The notes: generated by a model not told the origin, from the sequence alone. A stretch of DNA of 64,000 nt from Paenibacillus chibensis (GCF_004001045.1 NZ_BIMK01000019.1:1-64000); one strand, 5' to 3'. Shown: positions 8,877-18,062, counted from the first letter of the stretch. Translations and numbers: made by a program.

Positions 8877-9936
8877 TCATAGATTGTGCAGCTCGCGCCG
8901 GATAACATTGCGCCTGTCTTCGATGTAAGCCTGGATGACCTCCGGCTCGGAGGCAAACATGCTGAGAGGCTGGCCATTTGTATTTCGGATCACGGTATAC
9001 ATCCTCTTCAATTTGTCTATGCATTTTTTTGACTACCGGCATGAGCTTCTGGCTGGTAAACGAAGTGGCCAGTATGTGCTCCAAGCGCTGCTTGTATTGC
9101 TTGCGGTATGCACGGTATGCCATGACCTTCGCGGTCAGCCGGTTGTCTCCCTTGAGCTTCACCAGGTCGGAAGCGACCGCCTTACCGTAGCAGTTGCGGC
9201 CCCAGGTCCCTTCATAATCCCATGGGAGAAAGCCGTATGCCCGTCTCTTCTTGTATTCGAAAATCGTATAGTTTTGCCGAAATCCGTCATAATTGCCTGT
9301 AAGCACGGCCCCGCTCAGCCACTTCAGATAATTGTCCATGTAAAGCCGTCCGTTCAAATATCTCTGCAGCGCGATTCCGCGTTTCGAATGGATATTCCGG
9401 ATGAAGCCGGTCAGTCTCAGGCGATCCTCTCCCGTTCCCTTCATCAGGCTGTATCCCGAAAACAACGAACTCTTAGGTTTCTCTGTATTTACATCCTTCA
9501 GCTCAAAGGTAGCATTATCATTCACAGCATAGATAATGCTTCTTACCGGTATTTTACGCACTCGAAAAAAGGTCTGGTTGACGGCCTCGATCCTCAAATA
9601 AACCCCTTGAATCACTCCGTTTATTTGAAGAACGCAGTGCTTCGTGGACGGAGCCGGAACGCCGATCTCATTAAAAAAGTGAAACGAAAGCGCATTTCGG
9701 AGCAGCGAAGGATCGTCATGCTCCGCATTAAAATGATAGGTCAAGCGGGAGGTTTGAATCTCATATGACCTTTTGGGATACTCTCGCGTATGACCGCCTC
9801 GGTAACGGATTTGGACCGGCTGCGTTCCGTTTCCGTCGGTAAAGGTTGCCGGGACGAACTTGTCGGACCAAATCTGCCTTTCCATCTGCGTCAAATCCTT
9901 CTCCTTGATCACGATCCGGTAAACGGGCAGACCCAT
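8877..9936 (-). pseudogene. cotH: CotH-like spore-coat kinase, frameshifted near its C-terminus
   Basis: The frame from ATG 9936 encodes a CotH-fold protein: IRYRGGHTREYPKRSYEI near the start, then NYDGFRQNYTIFEY and PWDYEGTWG, which resembles the metal-binding region of CotH kinases. B. subtilis CotH phosphorylates serines of CotB and CotG during coat assembly. After DPK near 8990 the natural continuation lies one frame away (NGQPLSMFASEPEVIQAYIE, ending at a TGA at 8877-8879). The uncorrected frame instead runs into unrelated sequence through the bceB terminator to 8782. Removing one A from the GAAATAC run would restore about 352 residues. Most of the kinase core precedes the shift. RBS is AAGGCGG. 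Confidence 0.85.
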
Positions 9937-10225
9937 GCACGCAACCGCCTTTCCAACATGAATAATAGGCCTATTACAGGCTCTTCACCATCCTATGCTG
10001 CATCAGCGTATGCCGTCAGGGCAAACGTCTCGGTGTCGGGGATTATATGCTTGATCCGATTCTAGCAATCCGACAACGGGATATGAGCCGAATTTTGCGA
10101 ATCTAGTATATCCGGCTAGTCCCCTCTCGCTCGAGGACACATATAAATAGAGCATAGATAGACTTGAAGGACGAAAGGACGCTCTTCTTCGTCTACCTAA
10201 TGATTAAGAGAAAGGGGAATGTGAA
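9937..10225. other. Divergent intergenic region, cotH / cotB-like
   Basis: These 289 bp separate two divergent spore-coat-type genes, with AAAGGGGAATG just before the plus-strand ATG. Mother-cell (sigma-K or sigma-E) promoters would be expected here. I saw CATA-containing stretches near 10140-10165 but no element good enough to call. Confidence 0.35.
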
Positions 10226-11026
10226 ATGTCTTTAACCGGTAATGATTTGATGGGCTTGGTCGGTCAAACCGTGAAGATCAATCGCGGCGGACCGGACATG
10301 GTAGAGGGTGTGCTGCTCGCCGTGCAGAACAACTATCTGGCGATATGGGCCAAAGACAAACACATCGTTTATGTCAGTACCGCCCACATCAAAAGCGTCA
10401 CTGGCACGGGTCAATCCGGAGGAGCGCAGGGTGGAACCAGCCAATCCGTCGGTGCCCGGTCGGGAGGATCGCGTTCAGGAGGGGTGCAGTCCGCCATGGC
10501 GCGCCCGATCCAGGCTCACAGCTTTGTCGGACTGCTTCAATCCCTGCAATACCGCCATGTACAAATTAACCGCGGCGGGCCCGAAAAGCTGGAGGGCATT
10601 ATTATTAATGCCAACCAAAACTATCTGATGCTTGCCGTAAAAGGGGAAGAGGTTGTCCGGATTCAAATCTTCCATATTAAATCGGTAACCGTGCTCGGCA
10701 GCTCCAGCGGAAACAGCAGCAAGGGGAACAAGAATAACAGCAACGGCAACAAGAATAGCAGCAACGGCAACAAGAATAGCAACCAATCGGGGGGGAACCA
10801 GTCCAAGGGTAACCAAGGCGGAGCCAATAGCGGCGGAAACCCGACTCGTGGGAATCAAACGGCAGGGAATCTAAGCCGCGGCAGCCGGACATGGGGCAGC
10901 ATGAGTTGGGGCAGTCGAAGCACTAGTCGAACCGGTAACCGAACAGGCAACCGAACCGGAAGTCGCACGGGCAACCGCAAAGGTAATCGCAGAGGCAACC
11001 GGCGCAGAAACAGCAGCGGTGAATAA
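10226..11026 (+). CDS. CotB-like spore coat protein with low-complexity basic tail
   Basis: Two copies of the CotB module are visible (about residues 5-57 and 98-155). Each has VxINRGGPxxxEGxxxxxxxNYLxx and ends in HIKSVT, closely like the RGGPE/HIKSI modules of B. subtilis CotB. The last 110 residues are low complexity: S/G/N/K repeats, then NRTGNRTGSRTGNRKGNRRGN, a very basic end. CotB tails are Ser-rich and are phosphorylated by CotH. Here a cotH gene lies immediately upstream and divergent. A coat or outer-spore location is inferred from the family. Confidence 0.85.
   Translation: MSLTGNDLMGLVGQTVKINRGGPDMVEGVLLAVQNNYLAIWAKDKHIVYVSTAHIKSVTGTGQSGGAQGGTSQSVGARSGGSRSGGVQSAMARPIQAHSFVGLLQSLQYRHVQINRGGPEKLEGIIINANQNYLMLAVKGEEVVRIQIFHIKSVTVLGSSSGNSSKGNKNNSNGNKNSSNGNKNSNQSGGNQSKGNQGGANSGGNPTRGNQTAGNLSRGSRTWGSMSWGSRSTSRTGNRTGNRTGSRTGNRKGNRRGNRRRNSSGE
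10724..10786 (+). repeat. 21-bp tandem repeat in the tail of the cotB-like gene
   Basis: Three consecutive 21-bp units (10724-10744, 10745-10765, 10766-10786) of the type GGCAACAAGAATAGCAGCAA encode G-N-K-N-S-S/N-N. Further shorter 12-bp units coding N-R-T-G follow at about 10930-11000. Such arrays can vary in number by slippage. Confidence 0.85.
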
Positions 11027-11289
11027 AAGGCCGATTATGCGGGCTTACTAAATCACTGAACTTTTTCAAAATTAGGCGTCCCCTGCGAGAACGATGAAGC
11101 CGTTTCCTGTGCGCAGCAGTATACGGATTTCTGCAGCCCGCAGGGGTCGTCCTTTTCAGCAAAGCATCCTTAGTAAAAAAGGATGTTCGAAACAGTATAT
11201 GCTCGTGTGACTATCTGGTGACAACAATCGGGCATCCGTCCCGCTTCCGCTCTCCATTGAAGTCGATAAAGCGAGAAAGGAGGTCGTTT
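11027..11289. other. Intergenic region with imperfect hairpins after the cotB-like gene
   Basis: CGTCCCCTGCG near 11078 can pair with CGCAGGGGTCG near 11140, and CATCCTT/AAGGATG forms a small hairpin at 11166-11187. Either could attenuate or terminate transcription from the cotB-like gene. AAAGGAGGTC just before 11290 is the RBS of the next gene. Confidence 0.4.
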
Positions 11290-11952
11290 ATGGAGTCGAT
11301 ACGTTCTCTCCTTGGGAAAAAAGTTGAGCTGAAAATCTCCGGTTATAAAGTTCCGGTTATCGGGGAGCTCGTAGATCTGGGCAGCGATATCCTGGTTCTT
11401 TTCTCGGAAACACGATATATTTACGTACCCATCCATCATGTACAGCAAATGAAGCTCACGCAGGACGGCGACGATGCTTCTCCGGGCGATATGGAACCAC
11501 TGGTAGACCATAACCATATTTCCTATCGGAAAATGCTGATGAATTCCAGGGGGATTTTTACGGAAATCGGGCTGGGAGGCCCTGATCCCCTGTATGGTTA
11601 CTTGACAAGTATTATGAACGATTACTTTATTTTCTTCTCCCCGCTGTATCATTCCGTCTATATACCGCTCCACCACGTGAAATATCTGTGTCCGCTGCCG
11701 CCAAGCATGACCCCGTTCTCTCTGAACCAGCATCTTTTTCAAGTACAGCAGCCTGCAATTCCGCTCTCCCGCACGCTCGACCAACAGCTGGAGAAGTTCC
11801 AGAATGAACTTGTCATCTTCGATCTGGGGGAATCCCCACTCAAGGCAGGGCTGTTAAAAAAGGTGGATAACCGAATGATCGAACTGGTGGAGGCCGGAGG
11901 AACCACGATCCTGCTTCACTGTGACCATATCAAATCGATTCATCTGCCTTAA
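11290..11952 (+). CDS. Spore-coat-type protein, CotB/DUF2642-like repeats
   Basis: This 220-residue protein is built of three degenerate repeats ending in IYVPIHHVQQM, VYIPLHHVKYL and LLHCDHIKSI. They match the HIKSI-ending strands of the preceding CotB-like protein and the small beta-barrel DUF2642/CotB modules. It lacks the basic low-complexity tail. No signal peptide or membrane helix is seen. The start at ATG 11290 is fixed by AAAGGAGGTC 6-8 bp upstream. Position and repeats suggest a spore-coat component; the exact role is unknown. Confidence 0.65.
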   Translation: MESIRSLLGKKVELKISGYKVPVIGELVDLGSDILVLFSETRYIYVPIHHVQQMKLTQDGDDASPGDMEPLVDHNHISYRKMLMNSRGIFTEIGLGGPDPLYGYLTSIMNDYFIFFSPLYHSVYIPLHHVKYLCPLPPSMTPFSLNQHLFQVQQPAIPLSRTLDQQLEKFQNELVIFDLGESPLKAGLLKKVDNRMIELVEAGGTTILLHCDHIKSIHLP

Positions 11953-12058
11953 CCGCCTGCTTGCACTCCACTCTCCATGCGCCGGATACAGGCGGACGGG
12001 CATTGGTGGAACAGCCACAAGCCATTCGGCGCCGAACTGGATTTGCCGATAGAAACCG

Positions 12059-13195
12059 TCAGGGTGTATCTTTCGCCGCAGAACGAGACGCTCGGCCTTT
12101 CTTCCCGAGCACGGGCGCTGCTGGCGGCGCTTCAGCCGGGACCCTTGCCGCCGCTTTCGGCAGCCTTACAGTCATCGTCGTACCTGTGCCTAGATTGCTG
12201 TCGGCGCTTACGCTGCCGTGATGCATTTCCACGATTTTTTGAATGATGGAAAGTCCCAACCCGCTCCCTCCGCCGGAGCGGGTTCTTGATTTATCCGCCT
12301 TGAAGAAGCGTTCGAAGATATGCATCTGGTCTTCCTTCGAAATGCCGATGCCCGAATCGGCCACCATGACGCGCACCTCCTCTTCGTCCGCTTCCAGCCG
12401 GACTTCGATGGCACCGCCGGGAGGCGTGAATTTGATAGCGTTATGCAGCAGATTTACCCATACCTGGCTGAGCAGGTCGGGATCGGCGTCCATCATGACC
12501 GGGGTCAGATCGGCCGATACGTCCAAATTCTTCTCCAGCCATTGCGGCTCGCAGGCCAGGATCAGCGTCTGGAGCTGCTTATCCAGACGCATCGGGACGG
12601 GCTGAAAAGGATGCTGCTCCGAGTCGAGCGAAGCCAGCCGCAGCATGTTCTCCGACAGGCGGGAAAGCCGGAGGCTTTCCTGCTCGATAATATCCAGATA
12701 ATGCTCCCGTTCCTCCGGGGTCAGCTCCTTTTCCTTCAGCACGCGCGCAAAGCCGCTGATGGACGTCAGCGGAGACTGGATCTCATGGGAAACGTCCGAA
12801 ATGAACCCTTGGCGCATCGTTTCAAGCTTATTAAGATCCGCTGCCATGTCGTTGATGCTTTTGATAATATCCGTAAAACGGCCGTCGTCCAAGCCTTCAA
12901 GCGATAGAGAGACACTGAAGTCTCCTCTGGCAATCCGCCGAAAAGCGTCGATGATGCTTTGGTAGAATTCAATCTCTTTTTTGCGTCCGAATTGGGAGAT
13001 AATCCAAATAATGAAGCCGAACAGGATAAACCCTAATACGGAGACGCCGAGCTGTCTTACCAAGCCGGTCCAGTGCCATCCAAACCACCGGAAGAGAAAG
13101 TAGGCCGCCGTCCAGCATAGGGAAAGTCCGGTTAGGACCATCAGCATAAAACTTATCACCCGCAACTTCATCCACAAGCCTTTTTGCTTGTTCAT
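12059..13195 (-). CDS. Sensor histidine kinase, two membrane helices, HAMP-like linker
   Basis: The 378-residue kinase has two N-terminal membrane helices (about 12-35 and 48-68) with almost no extracellular part. A HAMP-like segment (about 80-125) follows, then the phospho-acceptor His137 in [18 protein letters not shown] and a full ATPase domain ([25 protein letters not shown]). An Ala/Pro-rich tail follows the G2 box. The start codon overlaps the 3' end of the response-regulator gene by 4 bp. Divergent position suggests control of the ABC exporter at 14.3-17.9 kb, sensing its substrate or envelope stress (inference). Confidence 0.9.
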   Translation of the reverse strand: MNKQKGLWMKLRVISFMLMVLTGLSLCWTAAYFLFRWFGWHWTGLVRQLGVSVLGFILFGFIIWIISQFGRKKEIEFYQSIIDAFRRIARGDFSVSLSLEGLDDGRFTDIIKSINDMAADLNKLETMRQGFISDVSHEIQSPLTSISGFARVLKEKELTPEEREHYLDIIEQESLRLSRLSENMLRLASLDSEQHPFQPVPMRLDKQLQTLILACEPQWLEKNLDVSADLTPVMMDADPDLLSQVWVNLLHNAIKFTPPGGAIEVRLEADEEEVRVMVADSGIGISKEDQMHIFERFFKADKSRTRSGGGSGLGLSIIQKIVEMHHGSVSADSNLGTGTTMTVRLPKAAARVPAEAPPAAPVLGKKGRASRSAAKDTP

Positions 13196-13869
13196 CCTAT
13201 CACCTCCAGCCGGTAGCCGAGCCCGCGGATCGTTCGGATCTGAAAGTCCTGTTCATCCGTCGGGAAGCGTTCCCGGAGGCGTTTGATATGCACGTCGACC
13301 GTGCGTTCATCACCTTCGTAATCAAACCCCCAGATCTGCTCGATCAGCTGGTCGCGGGAAAACGTTTTGCCCGGATAGCTCGCCAGCAAAAACAGCAGCT
13401 CGAATTCCTTCAGGGGCAGCGTAATGCCTTCCTCACCGTTATAGCATTCATAGGTTTTGCGGTTGAGCCTTAAAGAGCCGATATGAATCTGCTGCGAGGC
13501 TGAAATCCGGTAGCGCTTCAGGAGCGCCTTAACCCGCACGATGAGCTCCGGCGGATCGAAAGGCTTGACGAGATAATCGTCGGTACCCAGGTCGAAGCCC
13601 TTGACCTTATGGACAGTCTCGCCTTTTGCTGTCAGCATCAATATCGGCAAATCCTCATAATCCTCCGTCAGCTCCTTGCACAGCTCCCATCCGTCCATGC
13701 CCGGCATCATTATATCAAGCACGACCAGATCGGCCCGTGTCGTTTCGAGCACTTCCAGCGCTTCATGCCCGTTTGCGGCTTCCGCGGTGTGGAAGCCTTC
13801 GCTCTTGAGCAGATGGGTGAGCAGCTCGCGGATATGCGGATCATCATCAACCACTAAAATAAGAGGCAT
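13192..13869 (-). CDS. OmpR/PhoB-family response regulator
   Basis: The 225-residue protein has a receiver domain (VVDDD, phospho-acceptor Asp52 in VVLDIMMPG, Lys in LVKPFDPPE) and an intact winged-helix output domain (LPLKEFELL, SRDQLIEQIWG, RTVDVHIKRLRERF, TIRGLGYRLE). AAAGGAG lies upstream of the ATG. It is the first gene of a two-gene operon with the kinase. Tandem 11-bp direct repeats in the region it shares with the ABC exporter genes are candidate binding sites. Confidence 0.93.
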   Translation of the reverse strand: MPLILVVDDDPHIRELLTHLLKSEGFHTAEAANGHEALEVLETTRADLVVLDIMMPGMDGWELCKELTEDYEDLPILMLTAKGETVHKVKGFDLGTDDYLVKPFDPPELIVRVKALLKRYRISASQQIHIGSLRLNRKTYECYNGEEGITLPLKEFELLFLLASYPGKTFSRDQLIEQIWGFDYEGDERTVDVHIKRLRERFPTDEQDFQIRTIRGLGYRLEVIG

Positions 13870-14085
13870 CCCGTCGGCTCCTTTCTATCGTGAAATATAC
13901 ACTTACTGAAATAAGTTGGCTCCAAAGCCATCATATCCCGTAATCACATCAAATACTACTTGCAGACCCTGCGGTTTCGTCCGCATGCAGACAACGGACG
14001 GACACGCAGCGCCGCAAGTTTAGCGTTGGTATTGTCCTGCAATGTACATTGGTTTCATTCCCGTCACGGCTTAAGAATAAACCGC

Positions 14086-14107
14086 GAATATGAACTGAAT
14101 ATGAACT
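14086..14107. promoter_or_regulatory. Tandem 11-bp direct repeat, candidate OmpR-type operator
   Basis: GAATATGAACT occurs twice head-to-tail (14086-14096 and 14097-14107). OmpR/PhoB-family regulators bind as dimers to direct repeats with an 11-bp period, and such a regulator is encoded next door. Confidence 0.6.
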
Positions 14108-14145
14108 CGCATTCCCTTGGGGGCGGTGCTCGGCACCCGTTATCA

Positions 14146-14173
14146 ATAAAGTTTGCTTTTATTTAAACTTTAT
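14146..14173. promoter_or_regulatory. Inverted repeat upstream of ABC exporter genes
   Basis: ATAAAGTTT (14146-14154) and AAACTTTAT (14165-14173) form perfect 9-bp arms around 10 nt of AT-rich sequence. It could be an operator or an mRNA hairpin. It lies 136 bp before the exporter start and lacks a typical terminator T-run. Confidence 0.4.
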
Positions 14174-14308
14174 CTTGTAACGCTTCCATATTATTGTATG
14201 ATGGATATTATTTGCATCTGGTCAATTAAAAGGGCTGCGGCCAGACGCAATTTCCTAAAGCTGCAAAATACATCATACTTGTTCGGTTTGGAATTGGGGG
14301 TTTTTCGC

Positions 14309-16054
14309 ATGCAACAACCTAAACAGCCATCCATGTCATGGCTCTTCCGGTATTTGCGTCCGGTCAAAGGCCGGCTGCTCGTACTGCTCGTTCTGCTGCT
14401 CGCTTCTACAGCGGCTCAGCTCGTCAATCCGCAAATTGTCCAGAGATTTATCGATAAGGCCGCAGGTCAAGGCATCGTTTCCGACCTGTTCATGCTGGCC
14501 GGCGAATTTCTGATCTTTGCCGTTCTCAATCAGGTCCTGACGGTAGCCATCAGCTACCTTGGGAACGACGTCTCCTGGCGTGCCACGAACCAGCTTCGCG
14601 GCGATCTGCTGAAGCATTGCCTCCGCCTCGACATGCGCTTTCATAACGTGAAAACGCCCGGCGAAATGATTGAGCGGATCGACGGCGACGTGACGAACAT
14701 GTCGAACTTTTTCGCCATGTTCATTATTAAGGTCATCGGCAGCTTTGTGCTTCTCGCCGGAATTCTCAGTTTTATGTTTACCATTAATTGGCCGATCGCA
14801 ACGGTTATGACCGTTTTCACTCTAGCCTCCATCGGCGCCATGGTGTTTATCCGCGATCTGGGCGTCAAGTCGTCCAAGGACGAACGCGGGGCAAGCGCGG
14901 CGTTATTCGGCTTTATTGAAGAACGGATCGCCGGGATCGAAGACGTGCAGGCCAACGGCAATGTGCCTTATGTGATGAACCGGTTCTACCGCGCCATGCG
15001 CAACGTATTCCTGAAAGGCCGCAAGGCGTGGATGCTGCGGGTCATTCCGTGGAACACCACCGTCGTTCTTTTTGCTATCGCGGTCACGGTCGTACTGCTG
15101 CTCGGCGTTCATTATTATCTGACCAAGCAGATTACGCTCGGTGTGCTCTTCCTGATTTATCAATACACGCAGATGCTGAATGATCCTATCGAACAGCTTG
15201 GCGACCAGGTGCAGGAATTCCAGAAGGCCAAATCCGGCATGATGCGCTCGCAGGAGCTGCTGGGGAACCGCAGCGAAATCGTGGATGGCAGCCGCACGGA
15301 GCTGCCCGAAGGCGCGCTCGGGCTGGAATTCGACCATGTGAATTTCAGCTACAACCCGGATAAGCCGGTGCTCCATGACATTACCTTCTCCGTCCGCCCC
15401 GGCGAGCGGCTGGGCATCATTGGACGGACCGGCAGCGGCAAATCGAGTCTCAGCCGGGTGCTGCTGCGGCTGTACAACATTAACAGCGGCGTCATACGGG
15501 TCGGGGGCACCGACATTCAGGATTTGAAGCTTGAAGCCCTGTATCGCCGGGTTGGCATGGTCACGCAGGATGTACAGCTGTTCGACGGCTCGCTTCGCGA
15601 TAACCTGACCTTGTTTGACGGCAGCATATCCGATGATTATATCCTTGAAACGACCGGCCGTCTCGGGCTGAAGCAGTGGATCGATTCGCTGCCGGAAGGC
15701 CTCGATACGCATCTGAAGGCTGGCGGCGCTTCCCTTTCGGCCGGCGAAGCACAGCTGTTTGCCCTGACGCGCGTCTTCCTGACGCAGCCAAGCCTGGTCA
15801 TCCTCGATGAGCCTTCGTCGCGTCTGGATGCGGCGACGGAAGCGATGCTGCAGTCGGCCGTGGACCAGTTAATGAGGCATTGTACCGGAATCGTGATTGC
15901 ACATCGTCTTTCTACGCTGGAGCAGGTCGATCACATCATGGTGCTGGGAGACGGACGAATTCTTGAATTTGGGGAAAGGGAGGCTCTGGCCAAAAATCCT
16001 TCCTCGCATTACGCTCAGCTGCTGATTACAGGCAGAGAGGAGGATCTGGCATGA
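14309..16054 (+). CDS. Heterodimeric ABC exporter subunit 1 (catalytic Walker B, altered signature)
   Basis: This 581-residue half-transporter has six membrane helices (about 20-310) fused to an ATPase domain. Walker A is GRTGSGKSS (about 370), Walker B is LVILDEPSS with the catalytic glutamate, and the H-loop is IVIAHRLST. Its signature is LSAGEAQ instead of LSGGQ. The start at ATG 14309 gives the family's usual N-terminus; the RBS (GGGGG) is weak. It overlaps subunit 2 by 4 bp (ATGA). Type IV exporters of this kind move lipids, drugs or peptides out of the cell. The substrate here is unknown. Confidence 0.92.
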   Translation: MQQPKQPSMSWLFRYLRPVKGRLLVLLVLLLASTAAQLVNPQIVQRFIDKAAGQGIVSDLFMLAGEFLIFAVLNQVLTVAISYLGNDVSWRATNQLRGDLLKHCLRLDMRFHNVKTPGEMIERIDGDVTNMSNFFAMFIIKVIGSFVLLAGILSFMFTINWPIATVMTVFTLASIGAMVFIRDLGVKSSKDERGASAALFGFIEERIAGIEDVQANGNVPYVMNRFYRAMRNVFLKGRKAWMLRVIPWNTTVVLFAIAVTVVLLLGVHYYLTKQITLGVLFLIYQYTQMLNDPIEQLGDQVQEFQKAKSGMMRSQELLGNRSEIVDGSRTELPEGALGLEFDHVNFSYNPDKPVLHDITFSVRPGERLGIIGRTGSGKSSLSRVLLRLYNINSGVIRVGGTDIQDLKLEALYRRVGMVTQDVQLFDGSLRDNLTLFDGSISDDYILETTGRLGLKQWIDSLPEGLDTHLKAGGASLSAGEAQLFALTRVFLTQPSLVILDEPSSRLDAATEAMLQSAVDQLMRHCTGIVIAHRLSTLEQVDHIMVLGDGRILEFGEREALAKNPSSHYAQLLITGREEDLA

Positions 16055-17850
16055 CCGTATCCATATTTATCAAACGCCTGTTTACCTATAACCTATCGCT
16101 CTTTATCGTCAACGGATTGCTTTGGGGCGCTTTTCATTCCCTGCCGCTGCTGCTAGGCATCGGGATGGAATGGTTCTTCGACCGGGTGACGAGCCAGTCG
16201 CATGACTACCTCTGGCTTGCCGTTCCGCTCATTTTCATCGTCCTCGTACGGGTTTCTCGCGTAGGCGTCTTCTTCTGGGCATTCTTCAAATGGGTTACTT
16301 ACATTTACGACATCCAGGCTATTCTTCGCACCAACATGCTCAAGGGAATCATGCGTTGGCCGGGCCGCAACCTCCCTGCTTCTCCGGGTGAAGCGGTAAG
16401 CCGGTTTCGCGAAGACGTGGATGAAGTCGTCGAATACGTGGAATCCTGGGTCGATTTTTGGGGACGGCTCGCCTTTGCCGTCATTTCCCTTGTCATCATG
16501 GCCCGGATCAATTGGCAAATTACGCTCGTCGCCCTGCTTCCGCTGATCGCCGTGACGCTGCTGAACAACCTTTCCGGCAACCGTGCCAGACGGTATGGCC
16601 AGCAGAACCGGGAGGCCACGGGACGCATCACGAGCTTTATCGCCGAATCCTTCGGCGCCGTGCAGGCGCTTAAGCTCGGTCAGGCGGAGGAACATGTCCA
16701 CAAGCGTTTCGTGGAGCTGAACGAATCCCGCCGGCAGGCGGCGCTGAAGGATAATCTGTTCAAGCAGTGGATGCGTTCTTTGAACCAGCATGTCCTGAGC
16801 ATCTGTACCGGCATTATCCTGTTGATGTGCGCTTCGGCGATGAAGGCGGGCCATTTTACTGTCGGCAACTTCGCGCTATTCACGACCTATCTGTCCAATA
16901 TCGCCTTCAGCATTTCGCTGTTCGGCTACATGGTCTTCCAGCATAAACGCCTGAAGGTTTCACTCGACCGGATGAGTGTTCTCTTCCGTCCCGGTGAACA
17001 GGAGCGGATCATGGAACCGAGCGAAACCTATCTGTACGGAGAGCCGCCGGAGCCACCCGTCATCCGGAAGGATCCCAAAGAACGGCTGCAAAGGCTTGAA
17101 ATCAAAAGGTTATCCTACACCTACCCGAACTCCGAAAACGGCATTTCAGATGTAAGCTTCACGCTCGAACGCGGCAAATTCGTCGTCGTTACCGGACGGA
17201 TCGGCTCCGGCAAATCGACGCTGGTTCGAACCTTGCTCGGACTGCTGCCCAAGACGGACGGGGCCGTGCTCTGGAACGGCCAGACCGTTGATCCGGCAGC
17301 CTTCCTGATTCCGCCGCGGGCCGCTTATACGCCGCAGGTGCCGCGGCTCTTCAGCGATACGCTCCGCGAGAACATCATCCAAGGAAGCCCGGCTGATGAA
17401 GACACGCTGGCGCGTGCGATCCGCCTGGCCGTCATGGAGAAGGATATCGAAGACTTGGAAAAGGGTCTCGACACCTTTGTCGGCCCAAGAGGCGTCATGC
17501 TGTCCGGCGGCCAGATTCAGCGCGCCGCCACAGCGCGGATGATGATGACCGAATCCGATCTGTTTATCTTCGACGACCTGTCGAGCGCGCTCGACGTGGA
17601 AACGGAGAAGCAGCTGTGGGATCGGCTGTTCAAGGAACGGGACGTGACCTGTATCGCCGTCTCCCACCGCAAGGCCGCGCTGGCGCAGGCAGATCATATC
17701 ATTGTCATGAAAGACGGACGCATTGAAGCAGAAGGGTCCTTGGACGATCTGCTGGGGACCTGCACGGAAATGCAGCTGCTGTGGCAGGGCGAGGTTGCAA
17801 CTGAGGAAGACACCGATGAAAGCCTGGTGACGGCGAATACGAAGCTCTAA
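16051..17850 (+). CDS. Heterodimeric ABC exporter subunit 2 (degenerate catalytic base, intact signature)
   Basis: This 599-residue half-transporter has an N-terminal six-helix membrane domain and an ATPase with Walker A GRIGSGKST (about 381) and an intact signature LSGGQIQRAATARM (about 483). Walker B LFIFDDLSSALD has Asp where the catalytic Glu is normally found. The substitution is complementary to subunit 1's altered signature. A GGAGGATC site lies before the start, which overlaps the previous stop. The operon ends at a strong terminator (17911-17942). Confidence 0.92.
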   Translation: MTVSIFIKRLFTYNLSLFIVNGLLWGAFHSLPLLLGIGMEWFFDRVTSQSHDYLWLAVPLIFIVLVRVSRVGVFFWAFFKWVTYIYDIQAILRTNMLKGIMRWPGRNLPASPGEAVSRFREDVDEVVEYVESWVDFWGRLAFAVISLVIMARINWQITLVALLPLIAVTLLNNLSGNRARRYGQQNREATGRITSFIAESFGAVQALKLGQAEEHVHKRFVELNESRRQAALKDNLFKQWMRSLNQHVLSICTGIILLMCASAMKAGHFTVGNFALFTTYLSNIAFSISLFGYMVFQHKRLKVSLDRMSVLFRPGEQERIMEPSETYLYGEPPEPPVIRKDPKERLQRLEIKRLSYTYPNSENGISDVSFTLERGKFVVVTGRIGSGKSTLVRTLLGLLPKTDGAVLWNGQTVDPAAFLIPPRAAYTPQVPRLFSDTLRENIIQGSPADEDTLARAIRLAVMEKDIEDLEKGLDTFVGPRGVMLSGGQIQRAATARMMMTESDLFIFDDLSSALDVETEKQLWDRLFKERDVTCIAVSHRKAALAQADHIIVMKDGRIEAEGSLDDLLGTCTEMQLLWQGEVATEEDTDESLVTANTKL

Positions 17851-17910
17851 TCCCCTTCCGACAAACGCATCACGTTGCGTTCTACGCTCTATTCATCCAA
17901 CGCTTCTAAA

Positions 17911-17942
17911 CAAGGCAGGCCCGCATGATACGGCCTGCCTTG
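17911..17942 (+). terminator. Terminator of the ABC exporter operon
   Basis: CAAGGCAGGCC and GGCCTGCCTTG form perfect 11-bp arms around a 10-nt loop, followed by a short T-rich stretch. Confidence 0.8.
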
Positions 17943-18009
17943 TTGCGTATCCAGCCACCGTTTTTCTGTGTGCTTTGTCTTATTGTCAATGGCTGTTTCA
18001 TGAATATAT

Positions 18010-18046
18010 AAAAACGGTCAACGCGCTTATCGCGTTGACCGTTTTT
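18010..18046. terminator. Terminator 3' of the GxGYxYP gene
   Basis: AAAAACGGTCAACGCG and its exact complement form 16-bp arms around CTTAT, with A- and T-runs at the ends. It lies just beyond the minus-strand stop at 18063 and can act in both directions. Confidence 0.85.
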
Positions 18047-18062
18047 TCTAACCATATGTTCA

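Larger units (their letters stand above)
13870..14308. other. Divergent control region, response regulator / ABC exporter
   Basis: A 439-bp gene-free stretch. It holds tandem 11-bp repeats at 14086-14107 and an inverted repeat at 14146-14173, annotated separately. An open frame extends the first exporter gene upstream to 14153, but it crosses the inverted repeat and lacks family similarity. No other gene seen. Confidence 0.5.

Noticed and set aside
10724..11000. CRISPR-like array from the short repeats
   Set aside because: Units are 21 or 12 bp without spacers, in frame within a coat-protein gene. They are coding low-complexity repeats.
14153..14308. Upstream extension of the first ABC exporter gene
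   Set aside because: The 52 extra residues are unlike the family and would place coding sequence over an inverted repeat. ATG 14309 gives the usual N-terminus.
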